From: Hondaea fermentalgiana
Taxonomy: Eukaryota > Sar > Bigyra > Thraustochytrida > Thraustochytriidae
Direction of reading: 5' to 3'
DNA length: 64,000 nt
Assembly (NCBI GenBank): GCA_014084085.1
Contig: NPFB01000023.1
Span: forward strand, 35,778-99,777
Below the pieces are notes generated by a model. The model saw only the letters and a list, made by a program, of their open reading frames with translations, did no database searches and had not been told where the DNA came from. Each line of letters starts with the position of its first letter. The stretch's first letter is position 1. A program made the translations under genes and the position numbers. Positions 1 through 10,390 of the stretch are shown here, one piece after another.

Positions 1-986
1 GTCCGCAGGGCGCGCGTCCTGGCCAGGCCTGGCCCGCTCGGGCCGCGCGTTCGGCCGGCGGCGGCCGCGGCGCGGGACGCAGAGCGAGGCCGCGGCGTGC
101 GATGCGGCCGCGCTGCACGTGCAGAAAGACCGGCGCTTTTTCTTGGGCGGGAGCGAGGCGCGAGCGCAGGCGCGACGAGACACAGACACAGACACATGAT
201 ACGGACGGGAGACCTCGCGCGGCCGCGATGGGTCGCTCCGGCCGCGAGCGGCGCTGCCTGCAGCTGCACCGCGGGCTCGGGAGGCCTGTGCGGGCGGACC
301 TGGACCGCGCGCTGCGGTGCGATGGGATGGGATGTGGCAGGATGCGAGAGGCGAGAGGCGAGAGGCCCGAGGCAACGGGACGCGATGGGACGCGAGGCGA
401 GGCGAGGCGAGGCCGCAGGCCCGTAGCTTGCGCAGGCGAGCAGCCAGCTTGCGCGCAGGCCCGCGCGGAAGGAAGCTGGAGCTAGCTTGCTAGCTAGCTT
501 GCTTGCTCGCTTGCTTGTACGGGTCGGAAATGCGACGGCCAGGGCCGGCGATTTGGAAAAAGAGAAAGTATAAAAGTGCGAAAAGGCAGGCGCAAGAGAA
601 GCAGTCGCGCCGGCTTTGAGAAGCGGCCAGGCGGCTTGGAGAGGGCAAAGTTACTACTAGGCACTTACAGATAACCCGCCTAAGGTTAGTTGCGAGCTCT
701 GTTTCCTACACACGCCCTCTGTTTCCTACACGCGCCCGCGCACAGGCGCGCGCGAGCGGTGGCGGATGGCCCAGGCCCCAGCCTGCAGCTGCATTCATGC
801 CGGCCGCAGCAAGCAGGACTTGCACATCGGCGACCACGGCGGGTTGGTTGCTTTTTCTAAGAAGACGAAGGAAACAAACATGATGCTTATCGATTTGGCT
901 AGCAGGGAGACACGATGAAGACGACGACGACGACGACGACGACATTGTGGCTTGACGAAGAATGGGATTTGACAACCCTCTTCAGA
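1..986. other. GC-rich non-coding left edge, 3' flank of the LRR receptor gene
   Basis: No gene is supported here. The stretch holds simple-sequence blocks: a GATGG/GAGGC-rich block near 320-420, a TAGC/TTGC block near 480-520, and an imperfect tandem duplication near 696-738 (CTCTGTTTCCTACAC repeated). A (GAC)n run at about 917-943 lies just beyond the stop codon of the minus-strand LRR gene. A TATAAAA at 569-575 on the + strand has no supported gene downstream of it. A CTTACAG at 664-670 looks like a minus-strand splice donor, but I could not attach it to an exon. Confidence 0.6.
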
Positions 987-3729
987 CTACAAGTAAAAAA
1001 GGTCTTCCTCGTCCGATACGGGCTCGGCGACCGGAAGGGCGACAGGAAGGCCCTTCGCCGGAGTTTGCTGCTGTGCCTGTGCTCGAGTCATCAGGCCGCT
1101 TCTCATGGGTCGAGGACTGCCTGTTTGGGTGCTCATTGCGCCAGACTGCGCCTTGCGCTTCTTATGCAGCAGGTAGCGCCAAAGAAGGACCGCAGCAAAG
1201 AGAACAAAGGCACCAGCTGTGCCGGCGAGCACGTAGGGAATCGTAATGTCGGATTCTTTCTCTATGCTTGAGCTCGTACAGTTGTACACAAGGTCTCCGC
1301 TTGTCACATTGCTGGGTCGTGTCACGGAAACAGAATACTGGGTCAGGAGAAGAAGAAGGACAAGAAGAACAAGAAAGGTGGTTCTTCGACGGCGCCAACT
1401 ACCTAACTTACATGCTCGTGAGACGAGTCATATTTTGCACTGCGCACGGAAGCGTCTCGATTGGGTTTGAAGCGAGATTGAGACTTTGCAGCCTCGTCAA
1501 AAAGGTAACTGATTCAGGAAGTGTACTCAGCAAGTTATTGTACAGATCGCTGTCGCAGATAGAAGAGGTCAGGTGGATCACAAGCACTCAATTTTCATTC
1601 GCTTTCTTGAAACGTACAGATGGTAAAGACCTCGGAGGTACCTCAAATTGTCAGGTACGGAGGTCATCTCATTCGAGCTGCAATAACTGCGTCTTTATGT
1701 TGTGAGAAGGACGACCTTCGTTTGTTCGTTCGAAACAAGTCTAACGTACAGGTAGTACAGGGCGCTAGGCAATGTATCGGGGAGCGCAGAGAACTCATTC
1801 ACGTTGAGCGACCTTGAACATGCAAGAAAGCATTCATTTTTCCCGTCTGTCAATATGTGAATGTTGTTGATGCTGCTGCTGCTGTTGCTGCTGCATTGCT
1901 CAGACCGTCACCGTCAAGCTAACTTACAGCAAACGCAATGAAGACAGTCGGTAAAAGCGGCTCGGAAGGTCCGTCAACTGATTTGATGCAAGCGATCTTG
2001 AAAGAGGCATTCTTCTCGTTAGGCTCGATTTACCTTACTGTCACGCCGACAAAAAGCAAACGTACAGCGAAGTGAGAAGTGACAGGCTGCCTATCGACTC
2101 GGGAACGGAGCCAAGAGAATTTGACTCCAACGATCTGGACCATCAATCAGTACGACAGGTTTCATGTCAGTCAGTAAAAGGTTTCAGCCACTTACAGTGA
2201 TGTCAACCGTGACAGATAGCCGATGCCCTCGGGTAGCGCAGTGAGTTGATTCGATGCGAGAGTCCTGTGTCCAGCATTTCCCACAATCAGTATAATTTCT
2301 TTAGAAAACAAGAACATTGCTGAGCTGACTCGTGTCAGCATACACGTACATGTGAGTAAGCCACGTAAAGGTTGCGACGGAACTCGGTATCGAAGGCAGC
2401 TGGTTCGAGGCGAGTGCCCTGCGAAGAAAACGCGTCATTAGCATTGTTGCCTTTTGTGTATCAGGTTTTGGTCGCCATCAGTCAGCCACCCAACACTTAC
2501 AAAGTTCGTAGATTCGTAAAGGAGCTGATGCTCTCTGGCAAAGAAGCAATTTTGTTTCCTTCGAGACTCCTGCTAAAGTCGTCAGCGGTCTGAATAGTAC
2601 GCAGAGAACGCACCCACTCCACCTCTAGCTTCTCTCAGACGTACAGCGTCGAAAGGTAGAGGTAGTCTCCGATGTCGGCGGGCAGCGCAACGAGCTTGTT
2701 GTCGTTCATGTGCCTTTCATCACAACGCAAAAGTATCTTCATGTGAGACGCGAATCGCGGTCCTTGACGAGGTTGGCTTTGCAAGCACTAAAACTTACAG
2801 CGAATCCAGCCGAGAAAGCGCCAAAACTTCGCCAGGCACTGTCTCGAACTCGTTAGAGTTGAGCCGCCTGCGTTCATGATGTTGTTTTGTTAGTCTTCAA
2901 GTACGCTGAGCGTTGCACGAAATAGATCAAATAAACGCACAAAGAGTATAGGTCTGTGAGCCCCGTGAAGCTTTCAGGGATCGAGCTGAGGATGTTGCCG
3001 TTGAGATAGCTGTGTGCCGGACGTTAGCAAGACGACGTTGTGCAAACGCTCCATGCATTGCAAAACTTACACAAAGTGTAAGCTGGTGAGATTACCAATT
3101 TCTGCGGGGAGCGAGCTGAGCTGATTGTGAGCGAGGTTTCTGTGTCCGCTTCAAATCGTTAGCGAAATCGAGGCGCTGCATGCAGCACCAAAAGCCATAC
3201 GGCTTGCTCAACTTACAGATTGGAGAGAAGAGTAAGGTTGCCAATCTCGGGAGAAAGTGAGCTAATCTGATTGGATGCGAGGCTCCTAATGTACAGGCGT
3301 CAGTTTCAGTGCTCTTTCTCCAGATGATACTCTTACATCCATCCGAGTCATGCCATACTTCTAAAAAAAAGGACGTACAAAAGTCGCAGCGATGACAAGC
3401 CAAGGACACTTTCGGGGATGTCACTTAATTGTGCAGAATCGAAACGTCTGTGAGCATGTCGGCACAATGATCAGTGACCAAAATTTTGCGCAGGTTTCAA
3501 CAGAAGAAAAGCATGTTGCCGCTTACAAGTAGAGGAGGTTGGTCAGCTCCTCGAGGGGAGGAGACAAATCATCGAGGCTGGTCGCCGCCGAGCCCGAGCA
3601 GTCAAGATATGTCGTGCTCGCAGCAGTGCACGGCGCCGGCGCGCAAGAGCACGCCGCTTGCGACAAGGTAAAGGCCCAGCTCGCCGCCAGGAACGTCGCC
3701 AAGACGACTCGAAGCTGCCACGGTCCCAT
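987..3729 (-). CDS. Transmembrane LRR receptor-like protein, one repeat per exon (16 exons)
   Basis: Deduced exons on the minus strand: 3729-3527, 3447-3379, 3285-3217, 3139-3071, 3009-2941, 2867-2799, 2713-2645, 2569-2501, 2418-2350, 2264-2196, 2134-2066, 1996-1928, 1812-1750, 1677-1618, 1549-1412 and 1311-987. They sum to 1548 nt, an unbroken 515-residue frame. Every intron is phase 2, splitting the same Leu-type codon. Eleven consecutive exons are exactly 69 nt and each encodes one 23-residue LRR (for example SLASNQLTDLPSRF). Exon 15 carries two repeats (138 nt). Exon 1 gives a signal peptide (MGPWQLRVVLATFLAASWAF) and a Cys-rich cap. The last exon gives an NVTS/NCTS glycosylatable stalk, one membrane span (ITIPYVLAGTAGAFVLFAAV), a KKRK stop-transfer and a short tail of about 55 residues ending DEEDLFYL. 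There is no kinase, so it is receptor-protein rather than receptor-kinase. Donors are GTAAG, GTAC and one GTGCG. The ligand is unknown. The gene is divergent from the LRR-Roc-COR-TIR gene. Confidence 0.85.
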
Positions 3730-4510
3730 AGTTATTCTTTTCGTTCGCTCTTGAAGAGTCCTCGTAGCTCGTCAAGGGCACAGAAAGAACGAGCCCTGCT
3801 GAGCTCCCCTTGTCTCGATCTCGTCGCTCCACGGCACGTCGCACCGATACTTCACGGCGATGCGTGTTTGCTTTCTGTGCCGATGGGATGAGCGCGTGCA
3901 TTTTGTTTTGCTTCGCTTCGCATCGAATCTTGTAAGTGTGCACACTCTCACCACTCTTCCCAGCACGCGGCTCAATTTCACTGGCGAAGTCTTTGCGCAA
4001 AGCAATGGCGAGCCCAGAGGTTTGAGAGTGGAGCAAGTCGAAATGGTTGTTGTCGAGGTCCGAAACACTGCATGTCATCACGACCTTGTGACGGGTTCCT
4101 ATCACGCTGAAAAGCCTTCGTATCGCCACAGGTTTAATCTCTTCTCGGCATCATCTTGCGCCTGCCGCAGGCCTCGATGAACGATGATGGGCCGCCCGAG
4201 CTGGCTCGCTCTCCGTCGGCGGGCTCAAGGCTGCTTGCCAGTAAGTAGTAGAACGTCGCAAACCGACGAGCTCGAGGACGAGGATAGTTGCACCTGACAG
4301 TGTGGCGACGTCTTTTTCGTCACACCTCGCACAGACAAAGCCGCAAGGCTCGCAAACGAAGCGTCGCGAGAGAGATCCTCTCCGCGCGCGAGGACCCCGC
4401 GGCGCGCGAGCCTGCGCGTGCGACAGCGTGTTGTTCGCGCGCGGCCCTGGCCTCGGCAGCGCGAGCTCGCTCGGTAGCTGCGCGAGGAGTGCGTGCGAGA
4501 TCGACAAACG
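3730..4510. promoter_or_regulatory. Shared 781-bp intergenic region between the two divergent LRR genes
   Basis: It separates the start codons of the minus-strand LRR receptor and the plus-strand LRR-Roc-COR-TIR gene, so it must hold both 5' UTRs and promoters. I see no clear TATA box. The right half (about 4370-4500) is rich in GCGCG and CGAG. Long ORFs here on both strands have no recognisable domain and look like products of GC-rich composition. Confidence 0.6.
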
Positions 4511-7500
4511 ATGGCCGAAGGCGAAGACGCCGTGGCGTCCGCGCTGCAGGAGGTCGAGAGAAACGCAGACAGAGTCGAGTACGTTTTCGAGGAGAGATGG
4601 GCGGCCTGCGCGCCTGCCACTGCGGTGCGCGCGTATACTTTTGGTATCGCACACGAGGAACACGAGAAGAGTGATTTTGTTGACTTTGACGGAGACCTTC
4701 ATCAGCCTTCAAAATGCAGGTCTTGGCGACGCAGGTGTCCAGACGCTGGCCCTGGCCTTAAAGAAAACATCAGAGCTCAAGGCGATTTCGTACGTTAAAT
4801 CGTCTCTCTCTATCGCACACACGCACATTCGTTTCGCGATTGAAAAAGTCATGCTCACCACAAAGTATTGACGCGTACAGGCTTGGAGGTAACAACATTG
4901 GCATCCAAGGGACCTTGGCTCTCGCCGAGGCTTTAAAATTGAACGTCTCTTTGCTGGATCTCAAGTAGGTGTCGGACAAAAGAACACGCTTCTTTCTCTC
5001 TTTATTTCTTTAATCGCTCATCTGGAGTGAAGTGAACCTCCAGCTAACTCTTGTCGCTCGCGAGGACACAGTCTCTGGAAAAACAGCCTTGGACCAGAGG
5101 GCGCAAAGGCCCTAGCCGACGCACTCATACACAACACCTCATTACAGAGTCTCGAGTACGTGTGTCTTTTCTGACAGCATTACGGCGTGGAACACTTGTT
5201 TATACTGACCTCGAATTGATAGTCTGCGCCTCAATAACATCGGTGATAGAGGTGCTGTAGCGCTGTCCAGGGCGCTCGGCCAACCTTCGAGTTCTCTTCA
5301 AGTGCTCACGTAAGTTACGCCACCCTTTTCACAGGAATTCACTCTTGAACACGGCTAACGCAACGATGATTGTCGTGTGCCATTGTGTGCTGGAAATAGC
5401 CTCAACAGTAATAACCTTGGCGACGAGGGAACAAAGGCCTTAGCAGCAGCGCTGAAGCAGAACACTTCTCTGCAGGCTCTCAAGTATGTTGCATTTTACA
5501 AACACGCGGAAAAGAAAAATAGTATTCAGCCTCTGACACGCTCTCATTTTCCTGTAATCTCAATCGAAAACGAAAAGTCTCGGCGACAATAACGTTGGCG
5601 ATGAGGGAGCGAGCGCGCTAGCAGATTTCATTGAAGAGAGCTCCAATCTACACGAGGTTGAGTACGTTATGCTGAATTTTGTCTGCATGCAACAACAACA
5701 ACAACCACCACAACAACGAATTGCTCACTTCGACTTTTTTTTTTTGCCACACTCTGAAATACGAATTCTGTAGCCTCCAGTACAACAAAATTGGAGATGT
5801 AGGAGCACAAGCTCTGTCCAAGGCGCTTGGGCAAAATGTCTCTCTTCAAGTCCTCTAGTAAGTCTACTATCCGTACTCTGAAGAGTTGCATCCAGACATC
5901 GCGACTGACGGGAAAGAGCTGGAACTGGACCTTGCGCTTTTCTACCGGAATGATAACGCTCTGCATCTGCATGCAGTCTCCGGTACAACAATATCAAGGA
6001 TCAAGGCCTTCTTTCTCGAATTCATGACGCTCTTAAGCGCAACGAAGTGGCATCTCCACCGCGTGCACCCGTCTCAGACCTAGATAAAGAAGGCCTCGCT
6101 GTGGATCCCGCCGCATGGCTCGAAGCGGTAAGCGCTGCCATTACACAGGGTGATGCGCACGCGTGGGGACGCGCCAAGCTAATGGTGGTTGGGCGGGGTG
6201 CAGCTGGCAAGACTTCGACGGTGCGCTCCCTTCTTGGACAGGCGTCACGTGTCGAGCATCTCTCGACCGAAGTGGCTGACATTCATCGCACGCGCGCGCA
6301 AGACTGGCACCCTCTCGAATCAGATCACGGCGAATTTGATGCGCAGGTCCGGTATGCAGCGACACAACGTCTCGTGGCTGCAGCACGCAAGGGACAAGAG
6401 CTCTCCGCGTCGACGTCGGGCCAAAGTACCGGAGATGAGGCGACTGACCGTCCCTTGTCGCCATCTGGTTCCCCCAAGAGTGTCGGCGCCTCGGAATCGC
6501 CAGAGCCGCTGCTTGCACCCAAGGACGTAGCGCGTCGATTTTCCGTCAGCGCAAAAGAGCAAACACTATTATTGCAGGACTCGGCAGCAGACCGTAACGC
6601 GAGCTTTACAATATGGGACTATGGTGGCCAGCAGGTCTTTTACGCGCTTCATCACATTTTTCTCACGGACAAGGGTCTCTACCTGGTTGTCTTTGACATG
6701 CGCGAGATCATTGGCAAGGAGCAATTCAAAGATGGTCTTTCTCCCGACGAGTACGCCAAGCTGGCGACGCAAGACGAAGCCATTGAGTTCTTGCGCTTTT
6801 GGCTCAACAGCATCAAGCTCCATGCCCCTCGTTCCCCGGTTCTCTTGGTGGGGACGCACAAAGACGAGGTGCACGACTTGCATGCGGTGCAAAGTGTTCT
6901 CGGTAATCGCAAGGTCATCAACATACACGGCACCTTGGTCAGACCTCCGGGGAGCTCCTTTTTTGCCATCAACAATCGAAGCCCAGATCCGCATCGTGCC
7001 GCAGCGTTGCGTGCTGCCATTGCCAAAACGGCCGCGGCGCAGAGTTACGTACATGAACAAGTCCCCTTGGCCTGGCTGAAAATCCACGAAGACTTGCTCC
7101 AAAGTGATACGCCTTTTGTCACCTTTGAGAATGTTGTCGCGCGTGGTGCCGCATATGGACAGTCTCGCGCAGCCATTGAGAAGATGCTCGCTTACTTTCA
7201 CGGCCTCGGCGTGGTTGTACATCTTGGAGGTTCCGAGGTGCTGAAACGTGTGGTGGTAATTGACCCACAATGGCTTCTGGACAAGCTCGCTCGCGTCATT
7301 GCTGATGACATGCATGCCCAAAGTCTTTATCGCGATGAAGGGCTCTTAGCTGCTGAGTTGATGCCAGCCTTTGAGCGAATGCATGACCATGCGATTGCGT
7401 CGCGGCGGCTTCTCGAATGGCTCTGGGAAGACCAAGAAGTCGATTATCTCCTTGGTTTCATGGATGCCAACATGTTGCTGTGCCCTTGGCACTTTGATGA

Positions 7501-8668
7501 CGAAGACGAAGACAAAGAAGATGACGATGATGATGGCAAGAAGACGGACGCATACCTGATTTCTGGATTACTATCGGACGCTGTGGAAGACGTCAAAACG
7601 GAGCATTTTGAGCCAGGGCTCTCGTGCGAACTTGATTTTTCCGGCTTCTTTTTGCCCAATGGAGTCTTTCACCGACTGATTGCGCAATGCGCCAAGTACG
7701 CGGTCCGGCCAGAGGTAACGGGCGACGATGAACCCATGAAGCCAGCACTGGGACGCCGGCAGGCCATGCTGTCTTTTGGCATCAACGACTTTTTGCTCAC
7801 GGTAGATGGAGATGTCGTGCGGATCTGCGTCGACAAGAACGCTGAACGGCCTGCCATGGTCATCAAAGTTCTGGTCTCCATGCTTCGCGAACAGGCAGAG
7901 ACGGTCTTTGGTGGTCTTCCATGGGATTTGTTGCTCGTGAGCCCCACGACTCAGGTCGCGGTGGCGTATGCTAAGATCGTTGAGAAGCGCGAGGAAGGTC
8001 GCTTGGACGCACGTCTGCGCGGCCCGAATCGCAAAGTTGCCGCCGTGAGCGAGTTCGAGCCCTTTTTCACGGAGAAGATTGGCGCGCTCGACACCGATGA
8101 AGATGGCCCGTCGGTCCCTGCATTCGCGGACGTTCCTGCGCTGGCTCGTGGCGAAGACACGCACGTGTTTTTGAGTCACATCCAGTCAACCGGGGGCGAT
8201 TTGGCCGACATGTTGCGACTCAAGCTGGAAAATCGCGGTCTGCGAGTCTGGTTTGACCAGGCGCATCGCGCTGTGCTCAATCAGGAGGCCATGCTCGACG
8301 GCGTCCGTCGCGCGCGCACCTATGTGCTGATTTTGACGGCCGGGGTCTTTGCCAGCGACGCTGTCAAGGCGGAGCTTGAGTGCGCTTGTCGTTCCAACAA
8401 GCGCATCGTTGTGGTCCACGAGCCGGATACGCACCGCTCGAGCTACGTAAACTTTGGCGAATACATTGATGCCACTCCAAGCTTTTGCCCAGGTCTATTC
8501 AACGAGGAGGAGTCGCTGCCGGTGCGCCGCAAGTGGTATACGAGGAGGACGCCTTTTTCGATGAGTTTCTCCGCCGCTGTTTTCGATAATGAGCTCGCAG
8601 ACGAGAAGGAAAAGTACTATAGTATTTTGAAAAAGTATTTTCTGGCCTGTAGTACTACGTGTGGATGA
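4511..8668 (+). CDS. LRR-Roc-COR-TIR protein (ROCO-family GTPase with a C-terminal TIR-like domain)
   Basis: Deduced exons: 4511-4578, 4706-4789, 4881-4964, 5072-5155, 5223-5309, 5400-5483, 5578-5661, 5774-5857 and 5977-8668. They total 3351 nt, 1116 aa, and all introns are phase 2. Exons 2-8 each encode one 28-residue ribonuclease-inhibitor-type LRR (84 nt, one of 87), and exon 9 starts with a further one. A Roc GTPase follows: P-loop GRGAAGKTS at about 292-300, G3 WDYGGQ at about 433, and G4 THKD at about 513. The P-loop to G3 spacing is long because of a Ser/Pro-rich insert. A COR-type region starts near 585 (VPLAWLKIHEDLL; VVVIDPQWLLDKLARVI). It contains an acidic insert, DDEDEDKEDDDDDGKK. 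The TIR-like domain starts near 949 (THVFLSHIQSTGGDLADML, then GLRVWFDQ). The Glu of KAELECA (about 1020) sits where SARM1-type NADases have their catalytic Glu. The protein is probably cytosolic. A recognition or cell-death role is inference. Confidence 0.87.
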
Positions 8669-8678
8669 TAACGCAAGA

Positions 8679-8713
<35 letters not shown>

Positions 8714-10045
8714 GCCAAGTCCTTGTGGCCCCGGGGGCCACTAGTCCAAACACATGTGCGCACACACTCCGTACACACACGGACGGACACGCACGCGCGC
8801 CTGTCGCCGTTTTGTCCTCGCAGGCCCTCGCCGACCCTTTGACGGAGCACCGTCCGTCCGCTTGGCCGACCGGGCCAGTCACCAGCTCGGCCATTGTCAG
8901 ACCCAGCGCAGCCCAGCCCAGCGCAGCGCAGCACAGCACCGCACAGCACAGCACAGCGCAGCTCCAAGTCAGCAAGGATCAACCTGCCGAAAGGTCGTCG
9001 CGTGCCTAGCAGGAAGGGCATCGCTTTATAAGCCGCAGCCAACCAGCCCAGCCGCCAGTCTTGGCACCGATAGGCGCTCCTCGCCGGCCGCGGCGGCCAC
9101 CGCCTTGGCTTGACCTGGCTTCGAGTGGCTTGACTTGGCTTGACTTGGCTTGGCTTGGCTTGGCTTGGCTTGGCTTGGCTTGGCTTGGCCTGACGCGTCT
9201 TGCGGCGTCCAGCGCGCTGCAGCTCGAAGTACCACCTCGGTACACACGCCCTTTAGGGGCATCCCTGGCTGTTCGGTCCTAACGGAGGCGGTAGCGACAG
9301 CACTAGGGACGCGAGACGAGTGTCCATGGCGCGGCACGTGCCGGCAGCGACGGCGACGAAGAGCGCGAAGAAGGCGTCGCGGAGACGCGCGGCCTGTGCG
9401 GACAGGAACGACGGTCGCTTCGGCGATAAATTGTGCACGCACGCGCGGCCCGGGGGTGTGCGGGGTGGAATTGGTGGACGCCTGGGACAGAGAAATCTGG
9501 GTTTCTGATTGGGACCGCAGTGCCGCACCGAGTATTCATCATCTTGAAGCGGCTGCGGCCAGCTCGTCTCGAAAGTGAAGAGGCCGCTACGCGAGCCGCT
9601 TGCTAGGTCGGTTGGTATGGTGGGATTGGACAGTCGCGGTGTCCTAGACGCGCGACTCTCCGACCCGGGGCGCGAGTCAAGGCGACCGCGGCGGCCACAT
9701 GCGCTGCAGGCGAGTGCGTGCTTTTCTTGGTTTTCTCTTGCACGGGCAGTGTTTGGTTTACTTTGCTTTTTTTCCTTGCTTATACTTGCTTGCATGCTTG
9801 CCTGGCTCGGGTGCGTCGATGCATCAATCTTGAGAGTCGCTTCAAGTCGCGCGTGCTGGCCCGCGATTTGGATCTGCGCGGCGGCACGTTCGCGAATGGA
9901 GTGGCGGCGACGCGGACGCATCGTGGGCGCGCGGCTATGCCGGCTGCAGCAAAACCGAAACCTCGAGAGCCAAAAGCAAAACAACAACCTCAAGAATCAG
10001 CAAGACCAAGCAGAGCAAACCGCTAATTTCTAAAAGCAAAGGACA
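8669..10045. repeat. Intergenic region with CT, CAGCN and TTGGC microsatellites
   Basis: No gene is supported between the TIR protein and the small acylated protein. Direct reading shows a (CT)n run at about 8683-8710, a CAGCN pentamer-like tract at about 8902-8962, and a TTGGC/TTGAC pentamer array at about 9127-9189. Long ORFs on both strands (for example 9253-9993 minus) are low-complexity and lack any family signature. The last few hundred bases before 10046 are A-rich just upstream of the start codon and probably form the 5' UTR of the next gene. Confidence 0.65.
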
Positions 10046-10234
10046 ATGGGCTGCGTTCAGAGCATGATTGAGAAACTCCAGGACCCGGAGGCTGCTGCCC
10101 AGGCTGCCGCCGAGAAGGCCGCGGAGAAGGCTGCCGACAAGGCCGCCGACAAGGCCGCCCAAAAGGCTGCCCAGATGGTCGCCTCCAAGATGGAAGGCAA
10201 GGCTGGAAAGGAGCCCGAGGAGGATGAAGCCTGA
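10046..10234 (+). CDS. 62-residue Ala/Lys-rich helical protein with MGC acylation-type N-terminus
   Basis: It encodes MGCVQSMIEKLQDPEAAA followed by a regular helix built on a KAAx/AAEK tetrad (AAEKAAEKAADKAADKAAQ), then an acidic end (EPEEDEA). Gly2-Cys3 is the classic arrangement for N-myristoylation plus palmitoylation, so the protein is probably held on the cytosolic face of a membrane (inference from the motif). The start is preceded by AAGGACA, a good initiation context, and A-rich leader sequence. No homologous family is recognised. The low-complexity composition warrants caution, but the clean frame, MGC start and A-rich leader favour a real gene. A TATAAAAA at about 10313-10320 lies just downstream of the stop. 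Confidence 0.65.
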   Translation: MGCVQSMIEKLQDPEAAAQAAAEKAAEKAADKAADKAAQKAAQMVASKMEGKAGKEPEEDEA

Positions 10235-10390
10235 TGCACTCCCCGTTCTTCCCTCCAAAGAAGAGTGTGAGCATTCATCAGGCCTAAACCTTGCACACCG
10301 AACGTTGACTAGTATAAAAAGTCGCCAGTAATATTTCCTTTTTGTGTGACTTACTAAGGCTTCTACTTGCTGAGAGCGATTTACATTAAC

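Noticed and set aside
569..575. TATAAAA as a promoter
   Set aside because: No supported + strand gene follows. Other genes in the window do not show a TATA box at a fixed distance.
1338..1411. Alternative last intron of the LRR receptor ending at CCCAG|TATTC
   Set aside because: It gives a phase-0 exon after a phase-2 donor and meets a stop codon. The acceptor at 1311/1312 (CCCAG|CAATG) restores the frame and gives a whole-number codon total.
9253..9993. 246-residue minus-strand ORF
   Set aside because: Arg/Pro/Ser-rich composition, overlaps microsatellites and the leader of the 62-residue gene, and shows no family signature.
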